DNA of 64,000 bases, from positions 37,245-101,244 of the forward strand of contig CAISTS010000023.1 in the NCBI GenBank assembly GCA_903888485.1, given 5' to 3'. How positions within the stretch are numbered: position 1 is the first letter of the stretch; the number at the start of each line of letters is the position of its first letter. The notes under the pieces are model-generated. The model worked only from the letters and a program-made list of their open reading frames with translations, made no database searches and had not been told where the DNA came from. Below, piece after piece: positions 27,284 to 35,358 of the stretch. The translations under genes were made by a program, and so were the position numbers. This stretch comes from an uncultured bacterium (GTDB taxonomy: Bacteria > Pseudomonadota > Alphaproteobacteria > Rhodospirillales > Rhodospirillaceae).

Positions 27284-28222
27284 ATGAGTCCCCCGTGGAT
27301 CGCCCTGGGCGCATTGGTGTTGGAAGCGGTGGTCGGTTATCCAGCCGCTGTGCAGCGGTTCATCCCGCATCCCGTCACCTGGGCCGGGCGCGCCATCGCC
27401 GTACTTGAAGTGTCCTGGAACAACACGAAGATTGCCGAGGACCGCCGCAAACTGCGCGGCATTGTCGCGCTCATCCTCCTCGCCCTTGCGGCGGGTTTGT
27501 TGGGCGCGCTCCTGGAGAATCTCTTTGCGCCGGGCCTGTTTGATGCCATCGCGGTCATTGCTTTTGCGACGCTCGGTCTCGCGCAGCGTAGCCTGCACGA
27601 TCACGTCGCCGCCGTTGCCGCGCCGCTCGAGAAAGGAAATCTCGAAGGCGCCCGTGTGGCCGTCGCCAGGATCGTTGGGCGTGACACCGGCCAGCTTGAC
27701 GCCGATGGCCTCGCCGCGGCCGCACTGGAGAGCCTCGCCGATAGCTTCAACGACGGCGTTGTCGCGCCGGTCTTCTGGCTCCTCATCGGCGGGCTGCCGG
27801 GTCTCTTCATATATAAAGTGATCAACACCGCCGACAGCATGATCGGCCACATGGAGCCGCGCTGGCGCGCCTTCGGCTGGGCGGCGGCGCGGACGGATGA
27901 TCTCATGAACCTCATTCCCGCCCGCATCGCCGGTGGATTGATCGCCCTTGCCGGCGGCGGCGGATGGCGCGTGATGTTCGCCGACGCTGCCAAACATGCC
28001 TCGCCCAACGCCGGATGGCCCGAAGCCGCCATGGCCGGCGCGCTCGGGGTCAGCCTCGGCGGTCCAACGGTCTATGACTCGGTCACGCACGACCGGCCGG
28101 TATTTGGCTCTGGAGCGCGGCCCCGGCCCGACGACCTACGTCGCGGTTTGCAGATATACATGCGCGCCTGCCTTTGGCTTTGGGGCCTGCCTGCGGTCGG
28201 AGGCTTCCTATGGCTGCGATAA
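27284..28222 (+). CDS. cbiB: Adenosylcobinamide-phosphate synthase CbiB
   Basis: A 312-residue integral membrane protein of the CbiB/CobD family: [14 protein letters not shown] near the N-terminus, then [39 protein letters not shown] and a late GGPTVYDSV. It attaches the aminopropanol (phosphate) arm to cobyric acid. It appears complete, although the CobC that provides its substrate is frameshifted. The cobQ start lies inside its last codons. Confidence 0.93.
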   Translation: MSPPWIALGALVLEAVVGYPAAVQRFIPHPVTWAGRAIAVLEVSWNNTKIAEDRRKLRGIVALILLALAAGLLGALLENLFAPGLFDAIAVIAFATLGLAQRSLHDHVAAVAAPLEKGNLEGARVAVARIVGRDTGQLDADGLAAAALESLADSFNDGVVAPVFWLLIGGLPGLFIYKVINTADSMIGHMEPRWRAFGWAAARTDDLMNLIPARIAGGLIALAGGGGWRVMFADAAKHASPNAGWPEAAMAGALGVSLGGPTVYDSVTHDRPVFGSGARPRPDDLRRGLQIYMRACLWLWGLPAVGGFLWLR

Positions 28223-29664
28223 TGCTGCAGGGCTGCGGCTCCGATGTCGGCAAATCGGTGCTGGTGGCGGGGCTCTGCAGGCTGTTCACCAATCGCGGAC
28301 TCAAAGTGCGGCCTTTCAAGCCGCAGAACATGTCGAACAATGCTGCTGTCACCGCCGACGGCGGCGAGATTGGCCGCGCGCAGGCGTTGCAGGCCATCGC
28401 GTGCCGCACGCCGCCGACGGTCGACATGAATCCGGTCCTGCTCAAGCCGCAGTCTGATGTGGGCGCGCAAGTCATCGTGCGCGGTAAGATCGCCGGCACC
28501 TGGAAGGCGCGGACCTATCAGGAGCGCAAGGCCGAGATGCTGGGCATCGTGCTCGAGTCCTACAACCGCCTCGCCGCGGAAAGCGATCTCGTCGTCGTTG
28601 AGGGCGCCGGCAGTCCCGCCGAGCTCAACCTGCGGGCCGGCGATATCGCCAACATGGGCTTCGCGCGTGCTGCCAATGTGCCGGTGGTCCTCATCGGCGA
28701 TATTGATCGGGGCCACGTCATTGCTGCTTTGGTTGGCGCTCACACCGTGCTGGATCCCGAGGATCGCGCCATGATCCAGGGCTATATCATCAACAAATTC
28801 CGCGGGGACCCGACGCTGTTCACGGACGGCCGCGTCGAGATCGTGCGCCGCACCGGTTGGCCCGATCTCGGTTTGGTGCCATGGCTGGCTGCCGTGCGCA
28901 GGCTCCCCGCTGAAGACGCCGTTGTGCTCGATCCTGCGCGCGCCAAGACTGGTGCTGGCGTAAAAATTGTCGCGCCGATGTTCTCGCGTATCGCCAATTT
29001 CGACGACTTCGATCCGCTGCAGAGCGAGCCCGCCGTCACCTTCAGCTTTATTCCGCCGGGCACGCCTTTGCCCGGTGACGCCGATCTCGTCATTCTCCCC
29101 GGCACCAAAGCGACGCTCGCCGATCTCAAGTTCTTGCGCGCCCAGGGCTGGGACATCGATCTCGCCGCCCATGCGCGCCGCGGCGGTCATGTGCTCGGCA
29201 TCTGCGGCGGCTTTCAGATGCTGGGCAAGACCGTGTCCGATCCCGGCGGTATCGAAGGCCCTCCGGAAACCGCGCCCGGCCTGGGATTGCTCGACGTTGC
29301 AACGGAACTGACGGGTGAGAAGATTCTACAGCCGGTAAAAGGTGAGCTTGTCGGTGGCGGTGCTTTCGACGGCTACGAGATGCATGTCGGACGCACCATC
29401 GGACCCGCCCTGGAGCGGCCCTTCCTGAGTATGGATGGAGCCCCCGACGGCGCGATGTCGGCGGACGGGCGCGTCATGGGCACCTACGTGCACGGTTTGT
29501 TTGCCTCTGGGGACGCGCGCGCCGCGCTTCTTGCGCGCTTCGGAGCAAGATCCGAAGGCGGCCATCACGCCGCTGTGGTCGATGCCTTGCTCGACGATAT
29601 CGCCAAGGAGCTAGAGGGTGTGCTCGATATTCCGGCGCTCGCACGCATCGCGGGGCTCGCATGA
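28210..29664 (+). CDS. cobQ: Cobyric acid synthase CobQ
   Basis: A 484-residue glutamine-dependent amidotransferase with an N-terminal ATPase domain ([31 protein letters not shown]) and a C-terminal class I glutamine amidotransferase domain ([14 protein letters not shown] nucleophile Cys; GTYVHGLF His). It amidates the b, d, e and g carboxylates of the corrin ring. The ATG at 28210 overlaps the cbiB 3' end by 13 nt. It looks intact, and its stop overlaps the start of the truncated cobT (ATGA). Confidence 0.95.
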   Translation: MAAIMLQGCGSDVGKSVLVAGLCRLFTNRGLKVRPFKPQNMSNNAAVTADGGEIGRAQALQAIACRTPPTVDMNPVLLKPQSDVGAQVIVRGKIAGTWKARTYQERKAEMLGIVLESYNRLAAESDLVVVEGAGSPAELNLRAGDIANMGFARAANVPVVLIGDIDRGHVIAALVGAHTVLDPEDRAMIQGYIINKFRGDPTLFTDGRVEIVRRTGWPDLGLVPWLAAVRRLPAEDAVVLDPARAKTGAGVKIVAPMFSRIANFDDFDPLQSEPAVTFSFIPPGTPLPGDADLVILPGTKATLADLKFLRAQGWDIDLAAHARRGGHVLGICGGFQMLGKTVSDPGGIEGPPETAPGLGLLDVATELTGEKILQPVKGELVGGGAFDGYEMHVGRTIGPALERPFLSMDGAPDGAMSADGRVMGTYVHGLFASGDARAALLARFGARSEGGHHAAVVDALLDDIAKELEGVLDIPALARIAGLA

Positions 29665-29972
29665 TAGCGCTGCCGCGTATCGCGCCCCAGGATAACGGCC
29701 TTGCCCCACGCTTGCGCGCGCGCCTTGACGGTCTGGCCAAGCCGCCCGGTTCCCTCGGCCGCCTCGAGGACCTCGCGGTGCGCATAGGCCTCACCCAAAA
29801 CCGCATGAATGCTTCCGCTCACAGTGCTCTGTTGTTGGTGTTCGCCGGCGATCACGGACTTACCGCCAAGGGCGTCTCGGCCTATCCCGCCGCCGTCACA
29901 ATCGCCATGGTGGAGACGTTCCTGGCGCATCCGCCGATAGGTCATGCGCTTGCCCGCCTTTCACGGACTTAG
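29661..29972 (+). pseudogene. cobT: cobT, truncated after about 90 codons
   Basis: The start matches nicotinate-nucleotide-dimethylbenzimidazole phosphoribosyltransferase: RLDGLAKPPGSLGRLEDLAV, VFAGDHGLTAKGVSAYP and VTIAMVETFLA. The homology stops there and the frame ends after 103 codons, whereas CobT is about 340 residues with its catalytic Glu near the C-terminus. The rest is absent up to hemD. The product could not activate the lower ligand of cobalamin. It starts by ATGA overlap with cobQ, so it is the former last gene of the operon. Confidence 0.85.
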
Positions 29973-30104
29973 CAAAGCGCCCTGCAGGCGGGAACCAATT
30001 GCGGCTCGTGCCGACCGCAAATCCAGGGCCTGCTGCGCGCCGCGGCGCCCACCCCCGTGCATGCGTGACTTCATGCACACCGTCAAAAGTGATACACCCC
30101 TCCC

Positions 30105-30917
30105 ATGGCTGACACGCTTCAAGGAAAACGCATTGCCCTGGCCGAGGCGCGCGAGCTCGACCTGCTTGCCGGCATGCTGGAGCGTGAGGGGGCAACTGTC
30201 GTGCGCTGCCCGCTTGTCGCCATCAAGGACGCGCCTGATGCCGCGCCTGTCGAAGCTTGGCTGCGCCGCGTCATTGCCGGCAAATGCGACGACGTCATTT
30301 TCTATACGGGCGAGGGTCTGCGCCGCCTGGTCGGTTTTGCCGAACGCGCCGTGCTCAAACCTGACTTCGTCACCGCGCTGGGGCGGGTCCGCAAGATCAC
30401 GCGAGGGCCTAAACCTGTGAAAGCCTTGCGCGAACAGGGCCTCGAGCCCGACCTCACCGCCGCAGCGCCGACGACCGACGGTCTCATCGCGACATTGTCG
30501 CAGCAGAATATGAGCGGGCGCGCCGTCGGCCTGCAGATCTACGGGCAGGAGCCTAACGAAAGGCTGGTGTCCTATCTCAAGGGCGCGGGCGCGACGGTGG
30601 ATATCGTCGCTCCCTATGTCTACGCCTCCGATACAGAGGATGCGCGTGTGCAGGAGCTCATTGCCGACATGGCGGCCGGCAAAATCGACACCATCGCCTT
30701 CACAAGCTCGCCACAGATCCGCCGGCTCGAAGAGGTGGCCGAGAAGGCCGGAACATCTACCGTGCTGGCTGAAGCCTACCGCCGCACACGCGTGGCCGCT
30801 GTCGGACCCATCGTCGCACAGGAACTGGCCGCGCGCGGCCACCATGCCGACGCCATGCCGGAGACCACCTTCACCATGAAACCTCTGGTGCGGGCCATCG
30901 GACGCATGTTCGCATGA
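30105..30917 (+). CDS. hemD: Uroporphyrinogen-III synthase
   Basis: A 270-residue protein with the two-domain layout of HemD: GKRIALAEARELDLLAGMLE, FYTGEGLRRLV, GPKPVKALRE, then QIYGQEPNERLVSYL and a late AFTSSPQIRRLEEVAE segment. It closes hydroxymethylbilane to uroporphyrinogen III, the branch point of heme, siroheme and cobalamin. It is separate from the heme cluster at 42871-50709, which lacks hemD. No clear ribosome binding site is seen. Its stop overlaps the start of the dead mobB, a sign of a former shared operon. Confidence 0.88.
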   Translation: MADTLQGKRIALAEARELDLLAGMLEREGATVVRCPLVAIKDAPDAAPVEAWLRRVIAGKCDDVIFYTGEGLRRLVGFAERAVLKPDFVTALGRVRKITRGPKPVKALREQGLEPDLTAAAPTTDGLIATLSQQNMSGRAVGLQIYGQEPNERLVSYLKGAGATVDIVAPYVYASDTEDARVQELIADMAAGKIDTIAFTSSPQIRRLEEVAEKAGTSTVLAEAYRRTRVAAVGPIVAQELAARGHHADAMPETTFTMKPLVRAIGRMFA

Positions 30918-31129
30918 AGATCATCGGCATCGTCGGCTAGAAGAACAACGGCGAGACCACGCTGATCGAAGGACTGGTAACGCACTTCACGGCAATGGGG
31001 TGGCGCGTCTCGACCATCAAGCACGCCCATCACGATTTCGACATCGATCATCCCGGCAAGGATAGCTACCGGCACCGTCACGCTGGCGCCGAACAGGTGA
31101 TCGTTGCCTCCAAGGCCCGCAGGATGCCG
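30914..31129 (+). pseudogene. mobB: mobB relic (amber codon, mutated P-loop, truncated)
   Basis: Reading from the ATG overlapping the hemD stop gives MKIIGIVG, then TAG at 30938-30940 where the family usually has an aromatic residue. It continues KNNGETTLIEGLVTHF, then RVSTIKHAHHDFDIDHPGKD and YRHRHAGAEQVIVAS, which is MobB. The P-loop Lys of GKTT is changed to Glu (GAG at 30953-30955). Homology ends near 31120. MobB assists formation of molybdopterin guanine dinucleotide. Three independent lesions make it a clear pseudogene. Confidence 0.85.
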
Positions 31130-31320
31130 GCCCGATTTCGGGCCTCGTCGCCGTTCGCGACCATGTCGCAACACAAGACGTCCCAAAAACCTGGCAGATA
31201 CTTCCGGTCGATGTGCCGCTGCCCACCCCTGGGGCGCTCTGCCGCCTTTTGAAGAGTGGCGCGCGCGCTGCGCATTTCCAGGATCATACTTTTCCGCTGC
31301 TGTTACGCTTTGATGAACAG
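31120..31320 (+). pseudogene. mobA: Possible mobA internal fragment
   Basis: In a different frame from mobB the sequence reads DAGPISGLVAVRDHVATQ and WQILPVDVPLPTPGALCRLL. This resembles the middle of molybdenum cofactor guanylyltransferase MobA (GPLAGLLAAL...PxDxPxLPPDLLARLL). The N-terminal nucleotide-binding loop is missing. It runs in frame into an OsmC-like tail. Assignment rests on a short motif and on its place right after mobB. Confidence 0.5.
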
Positions 31321-31449
31321 ACCCTGCGCGGCAAGGTGCCGGGCGCTGACAACGCCACGTTCGTCGAGCTGGCCAACATAGCGAAGGTCGGCTGTCCGGT
31401 GTCGAAGGTCTTGAACGCCACGATCACGCTCGACGCCGCGCTCGGATAA
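31321..31449 (+). pseudogene. osmC-like C-terminal fragment
   Basis: The last 42 codons before the TAA match the end of OsmC-type thiol peroxidases: VPGADNATFVELANIAK, GCPVSKVLNATITLDAAL. The second catalytic Cys (in CPVSK) is kept, but about 100 N-terminal residues with the first Cys and Arg are missing. It is joined in frame to the mobA-like piece, producing a chimeric frame with no recognisable start. Confidence 0.68.
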
Positions 31450-31464
31450 CGGCTAGGCGCGGTA

Positions 31465-31656
31465 TGCTGGAATGCCATCCGCATCCTGAAGGGCGAGGGG
31501 ACGACCAAGGCCATTCCGGTGTCGCGCTCACCAGCGCCCACCACCGCCGAAGACCGCGATGAAGCCTAGGGCCCCGCCTGCGATGCCTATAAGGCCAAGC
31601 CCATCGACACCGAGCGGCTGGTTGATCACGTCAAGGCGTTGCTGGGCTCCGCGGAA
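31465..31656 (+). pseudogene. Receiver-domain (response regulator) relic
   Basis: The frame reads WNAIRILKGEGTTKAIPV, then an eroded loop, TAG at 31567-31569, and CDAYKAKPIDTERLVDHVKA with the conserved Lys-Pro of CheY-like domains. Only the second half of a receiver is left; the phosphoacceptor Asp region and start are missing. It is a clear fossil in the same tract as mobB and osmC. Confidence 0.68.
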
Positions 31657-31714
31657 TCTTCGCCGTGCCCATCTCCTGTCGCTAGCCCGACCAAAACTGC
31701 GCCGGATCAATGTT

Positions 31715-31733
31715 GCAATTAATAATCATTCTC
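31715..31733 (+). promoter_or_regulatory. Fur-box-like site
   Basis: GCAATTAATAATCATTCTC matches the 19-bp Fur consensus GATAATGATAATCATTATC at 14 positions, with 9 of 10 in the right half. It is an AT-rich island in GC-rich DNA, 48 nt before the ATG of the next gene, where a promoter would lie. It suggests iron-dependent repression of that gene. Confidence 0.5.
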
Positions 31734-31781
31734 ACTATTGTGCTCTCCAGCGGGCAGATTCGCGGATTTAAAGGGATTTCC

Positions 31782-32315
31782 ATGGAGCAGGACCTCTGGC
31801 GGCAGGACAGCGCGATGTGGCGTTCCGAGGAGACTTCGGACGACTCGGGGCTTCCCACGGTCCGGCTCCTCAGCGCCGCCGAGCAATTCGCGCTGTCGAA
31901 TCTGCGCCTGTGGTGGAGCAGCATTGTGGGCGCTGGGCCGTGCCCGCGCGCATTGGTGCGCAATGGTTTCATCGCCGCCAATCTGGATGGCGCGGCGCAC
32001 GAGAATTTCGAAGCCTTCATGCAAATGCTGGCGACGGCGGCTTGGCGTGCGCCGGCGATTTGCGCGGCGCACGAATCACATGTCGGCGACGACGAGATGC
32101 TCCTGCTGCGGGCCATAGCCCTTTGCCAGCAAGGACACAATGGTCATGCCATCATGGTGCTTAAACGTTTTTTGCCGGCCACGGCCTACCGCGTGAGCCT
32201 GAAGAGTCTCGTCGCCTTCGCCGGGGCGCTTTTCGATCGCGGCCTGCACTTGCCGATGCGCACCAGCGTTCCGCTTGCGTCGGCCCATACGGGGCCGCGC
32301 TATCTGCCTTGCTAG
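31782..32315 (+). CDS. Protein of unknown function, possibly iron-regulated
   Basis: A 177-residue soluble protein. The ATG at 31782 follows AAAGGGA; an in-frame upstream start would include the Fur-box-like site. No signal peptide or catalytic motif is seen. The middle is acidic and helical (LDGAAHENFEAFMQML), with a later LLLRAIALCQQGHNGHAIMV that resembles a TPR-like helix pair. I do not recognise the family. The iron link rests only on the upstream site. Confidence 0.65.
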   Translation: MEQDLWRQDSAMWRSEETSDDSGLPTVRLLSAAEQFALSNLRLWWSSIVGAGPCPRALVRNGFIAANLDGAAHENFEAFMQMLATAAWRAPAICAAHESHVGDDEMLLLRAIALCQQGHNGHAIMVLKRFLPATAYRVSLKSLVAFAGALFDRGLHLPMRTSVPLASAHTGPRYLPC

Positions 32316-32392
32316 AGACTCTTTAACCCAACGGTAAGTTGCCGCTCCGCAGCGGGGCTCCTATCGTGGCGCCTCACACTAGGGAGGACGCC

Positions 32393-33163
32393 ATGCGGAA
32401 GTTCCTGCTCGCACTTGTGATTTTGTCGACGCCGGCTTTGGCGTTGTCCGACAAGCCGTATCTTCCAGCGTCTTACAGTCCGATCGAGATTGTGCCGCCT
32501 CCGCCGGGCGAGGGCTCGGCCCAACAGCAGCGCGACCTCGCCGAAGTGCTTGATGTGCAGAAAACGCGCACCGACGCGCTCATCAAGCGCGCGGAGAGCG
32601 GCGGCAATTATCTCGCCATCGTCAATGCGCTCGGCGCGAATTTAAAGGCCGACAAAATCCCCGTCACCAATGCTTTCATCAGCAAGGTAACGCGCGAAAC
32701 ATCGGCACAAGTCGACTTCGTCAAGGATTGCTGGCAGCGCCAACGCCCCTTTGCCGTCAGCAAGGCGGTGCAACCTCCCGGCCAGCAAGCCGAAAACATG
32801 CGGGTGAAACCGGGCGCCAATATGCAAGCCGGTGAAAAGTCCCGTCCCATGCCGGCGATCTGCCCGGCCATGCGTCCCACCGAATACAGCTTCTCCTATC
32901 CGAGCGGCGGCGCGAGCGTGGGCATGACGGCGGCCATCCTCCTGGCCGCGATGGTGCCCGAAAAAACCGCCGAGATTCATACGCGCGGCCGGGAAGCGGG
33001 CGAAAACCGCGTCATCCTGGGTGTGCATTTCCCCTCTGATGTTGCGGAAGGGCGTCTGTCGGCCGCCGCCGCCATCGCCGTCATGACACAGAACCCCGCG
33101 TTCAACGCCGATCTTGCCGATGCCCGCAAGGAGCTGCGCGCCGCCCTCGGCTATGCCAACTGA
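32393..33163 (+). CDS. PAP2/class A acid phosphatase-like protein with an altered active site
   Basis: A 256-residue exported protein (signal peptide ending ALALSDK; AGGGAGG site 5 nt before the ATG). The phosphatase signature is present as K111-x6-R118-P119 (KDCWQRQRP) and R206-x5-H212-x3-D216 (NRVILGVHFPSD). The central PSGH motif reads PSGG (170-173), so the histidine that normally acts as proton donor is replaced by glycine. The protein may be inactive, have changed chemistry, or use another residue. It is convergent with and abuts the aldo/keto reductase gene. Confidence 0.85.
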   Translation: MRKFLLALVILSTPALALSDKPYLPASYSPIEIVPPPPGEGSAQQQRDLAEVLDVQKTRTDALIKRAESGGNYLAIVNALGANLKADKIPVTNAFISKVTRETSAQVDFVKDCWQRQRPFAVSKAVQPPGQQAENMRVKPGANMQAGEKSRPMPAICPAMRPTEYSFSYPSGGASVGMTAAILLAAMVPEKTAEIHTRGREAGENRVILGVHFPSDVAEGRLSAAAAIAVMTQNPAFNADLADARKELRAALGYAN

Positions 33164-34144
33164 CTAGCGGATCCCCACGACGACGTGCGGCACGTAGGCT
33201 TCTTGGAGCATCCGTACTTCGTCGTCGGTGAGCGTGAGCGCCAACGCGGCCATGGCGTCTTCCAGATGCTGCGGCTTTGAGGCGCCGATGATGGGCGATG
33301 TCACCGCGGGGTTGCGGAGCACCCAAGCGAGTGCGATCTGCGCCCGTGGCACGCCGCGGGCTGCGGCAAGCAGGCCGACCTTCTCGGCAACCTTGGTGTC
33401 CGCTGCCTGCGCCGCGCCATAGAGGTTCTTGCCGACGGGATCGGTCTCCTGCCGCGTGCTGCCCTGTTCTGGTGGGCGGGTCAGCCGGCCGCGCGCGAGC
33501 GGGCTCCAGGGCAGGTAGGCCATGCCCTGGTCGGCGCAGAAGGGGATCATTTCGCGCTCTTCTTCGCGGTACATCAGGTTGTAGTGGTTCTGCATGCTGA
33601 CAAAGGATGTCCATCCATGCCGGCGCGCCGTGAAGACGTATTTGGCGAACTGCCAGGTGCGCATGGTGCACGCGCCGATGTAGAGCGCCTTGCCCGCCTT
33701 CACCACGTCGTGCAGCGCTTCCATGGTCTCTTCGGCCGGCGTGATCGGATCCCAGCGGTGGATCTGGTAAAGATCGACGTAATCCACACCGAGGCGGCGC
33801 AGGCTGTTATCGATCTCGGTCATGATGGTCTTGCGCGAGAGCCCGGCCGCATTAGGCCCTGTGTGCATGGCATGGTGCACTTTAGTCGCGATGACGATCT
33901 CGTCGCGGCGCGCGAATTCCTTTAGCGTGCGGCCGAGAATTTCCTCAGACGAGCCTTCCGAATAGGTGTTGGCGGTATCGAAACAGTTGAAGCCGAGCTC
34001 GATGGCCTTGCGAATCAGCGGCCGGCTGTCCGCTTCCGTAAGAGTCCAGCGATTGAGGCCCTTCTCAGGCGCACCGAAGGTCATGCAACCCAGCGTCAGT
34101 TTCGAGATATCGAGCCCGGTGCGGCCCAGCTTCACGTACTCCAT
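33164..34144 (-). CDS. Aldo/keto reductase
   Basis: A 326-residue NADPH-dependent oxidoreductase with a (beta/alpha)8 fold. The catalytic tetrad is visible: Asp and Tyr in FDTANTYSEG, Lys in IATKVHH and His in YQIHRWDP. C-terminal GASKPQHLED binds the cofactor phosphate. It is close to general aldehyde/ketone reductases of the YajO/Tas-like group; the substrate is unknown. It stands alone on the minus strand, convergent with the phosphatase gene. Confidence 0.92.
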   Translation of the reverse strand: MEYVKLGRTGLDISKLTLGCMTFGAPEKGLNRWTLTEADSRPLIRKAIELGFNCFDTANTYSEGSSEEILGRTLKEFARRDEIVIATKVHHAMHTGPNAAGLSRKTIMTEIDNSLRRLGVDYVDLYQIHRWDPITPAEETMEALHDVVKAGKALYIGACTMRTWQFAKYVFTARRHGWTSFVSMQNHYNLMYREEEREMIPFCADQGMAYLPWSPLARGRLTRPPEQGSTRQETDPVGKNLYGAAQAADTKVAEKVGLLAAARGVPRAQIALAWVLRNPAVTSPIIGASKPQHLEDAMAALALTLTDDEVRMLQEAYVPHVVVGIR

Positions 34145-34221
34145 GACTTTCTCGACTCCCGTTGAGGCGCTAACACCGATATCCTAGAGTGAATCAAAGC
34201 AAAAAGGGGAGAGCTTCGCAC

Positions 34222-34851
34222 ATGATGATTCTTTATTACTTCTACCCGGCCTGTTCGTTGGCCGCGCACATTTGTCTCGAGGAATCCGGCCTGCCCTTCG
34301 AGGCGCGCGTGGTGGATCTCAAGGACCCCGCCAAGGAGGCCGAATACAAGAAGATCAATCCGCGCGGCCGCGTGCCGGTGCTGATCGCCAATGATGGCCG
34401 GGTGCTCAGCGAGAACGTCGCCATTATGACCTACGTCGCCGATCTCGCGCCTCAGGCTAAGCTGCTGCCGAGCGATCCCGAAGCGCGCGCGCAGTGCATG
34501 TCTTTCCTGCTCTGGGGCGCCAGCACCGCGCATATCAATTTCCGCATGTCGTTTCGTCCCTACCGTTTCAGCGCCGATCCCGCGACGCACGAGGCCATCG
34601 CAGCCGCGGGCCGCCAGAACTTCTGGGAGAACCTCGAGGACATCGACAAGCGCCTGGCGGGGCAGGATTGGATCATGGGCAAGGACTTCAGCGCGGCGGA
34701 TGGTTATGCCTTGCGCTTCTACGACTGGGGCCGCATCGCCAAGCACCCGGTCGAGACCTTGAAAGCCTTCACCGCCCACAAGGACCGGTTGCTCGCCCGT
34801 CCCGCGGTGAAAAAGGTCCTTCAGCGGGAAGGCAGCCCACTGGTTGCCTGA
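34222..34851 (+). CDS. Glutathione S-transferase family protein
   Basis: A 209-residue protein with an N-terminal thioredoxin-like domain (YYFYPACSLAAHICLEESGL, KINPRGRVPVLI, LSENVAIMTYVADL) and an all-helical C-terminal domain (MGKDFSAADGYALRFYDW). AAGGGGAGAG supports the ATG at 34222. It probably conjugates or reduces electrophiles with glutathione. A bidirectional terminator follows. Confidence 0.92.
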   Translation: MMILYYFYPACSLAAHICLEESGLPFEARVVDLKDPAKEAEYKKINPRGRVPVLIANDGRVLSENVAIMTYVADLAPQAKLLPSDPEARAQCMSFLLWGASTAHINFRMSFRPYRFSADPATHEAIAAAGRQNFWENLEDIDKRLAGQDWIMGKDFSAADGYALRFYDWGRIAKHPVETLKAFTAHKDRLLARPAVKKVLQREGSPLVA

Positions 34852-34869
34852 ACAGAGGTTGCTCAAATA

Positions 34870-34897
34870 AAAAAGCCCGGCGTGAGCCGGGCTTTTT
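34870..34897. terminator. Bidirectional terminator between the GST gene and cspA
   Basis: AGCCCGGC (34874-34881) and GCCGGGCT (34886-34893) enclose a GTGA loop. There is an A run before and a T run after, so it works for both converging genes. Confidence 0.93.
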
Positions 34898-34921
34898 CGT
34901 GAGCAGAAACTGGTGGGCCTA

Positions 34922-35122
34922 TTAGGCCTTCAGGTTCGCAGCAGCATCCTTGCCACGCTCATTGACGATGTCGTAGCTGATGCTCTGACCTTCGGTGAGT
35001 GTCGAGAGGCCAGCGCGCTCCACGGCGCTGATGTGCACGAACACATCCTTGCCGCCGTTGCTGGGCTGAATGAAGCCGTAGCCCTTCTGCGCGTTGAACC
35101 ACTTCACGGTGCCTTGAGCCAT
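34922..35122 (-). CDS. cspA: Cold-shock protein (CspA family)
   Basis: A 66-residue single-domain OB-fold protein with RNP1 KGYGFIQP and RNP2 DVFVHIS. These proteins bind single-stranded RNA or DNA and melt RNA structure. GAGGAG lies upstream of the ATG. The sequence (GTVKWFNAQKGYGFI, VERAGLSTL) is closest in style to alphaproteobacterial members. It is preceded by a roughly 145-nt leader. Confidence 0.97.
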   Translation of the reverse strand: MAQGTVKWFNAQKGYGFIQPSNGGKDVFVHISAVERAGLSTLTEGQSISYDIVNERGKDAAANLKA

Positions 35123-35275
35123 AGTTTTAGTCTCCTCTTCGAACGCATGTATTGCGTCGTGTCTGCTGCGCGACCATCGTGCAGCTCTTCGAAATCCATG
35201 CGTTGTCTTGAGAAGCCCCGACTTTTGATGGCCAGGGGGCGATAGCAAGGCAGGCGTAGAACTCGATAGGCCGGG

Positions 35276-35304
35276 AATATAGGGCAAATTCCTCTATTTT
35301 TCAA
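35276..35304 (-). promoter_or_regulatory. Promoter of cspA
   Basis: On the minus strand TTGAAA (35304-35299) and TATATT (35281-35276) are separated by exactly 17 nt. The predicted start near 35269 gives a leader of about 145 nt, typical of cold-shock genes whose leader folds with temperature. Confidence 0.65.
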
Positions 35305-35358
35305 TGCGTCGCCCAAAAATGGCGGGATTTGCCGGATTCCGGGTGGTCCGAGGGGGGC

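Noticed and set aside
29973..30104. Continuation of cobT in another frame
   Set aside because: No frame between the cobT stop and hemD resembles the rest of CobT; the segment shows no recognisable gene.
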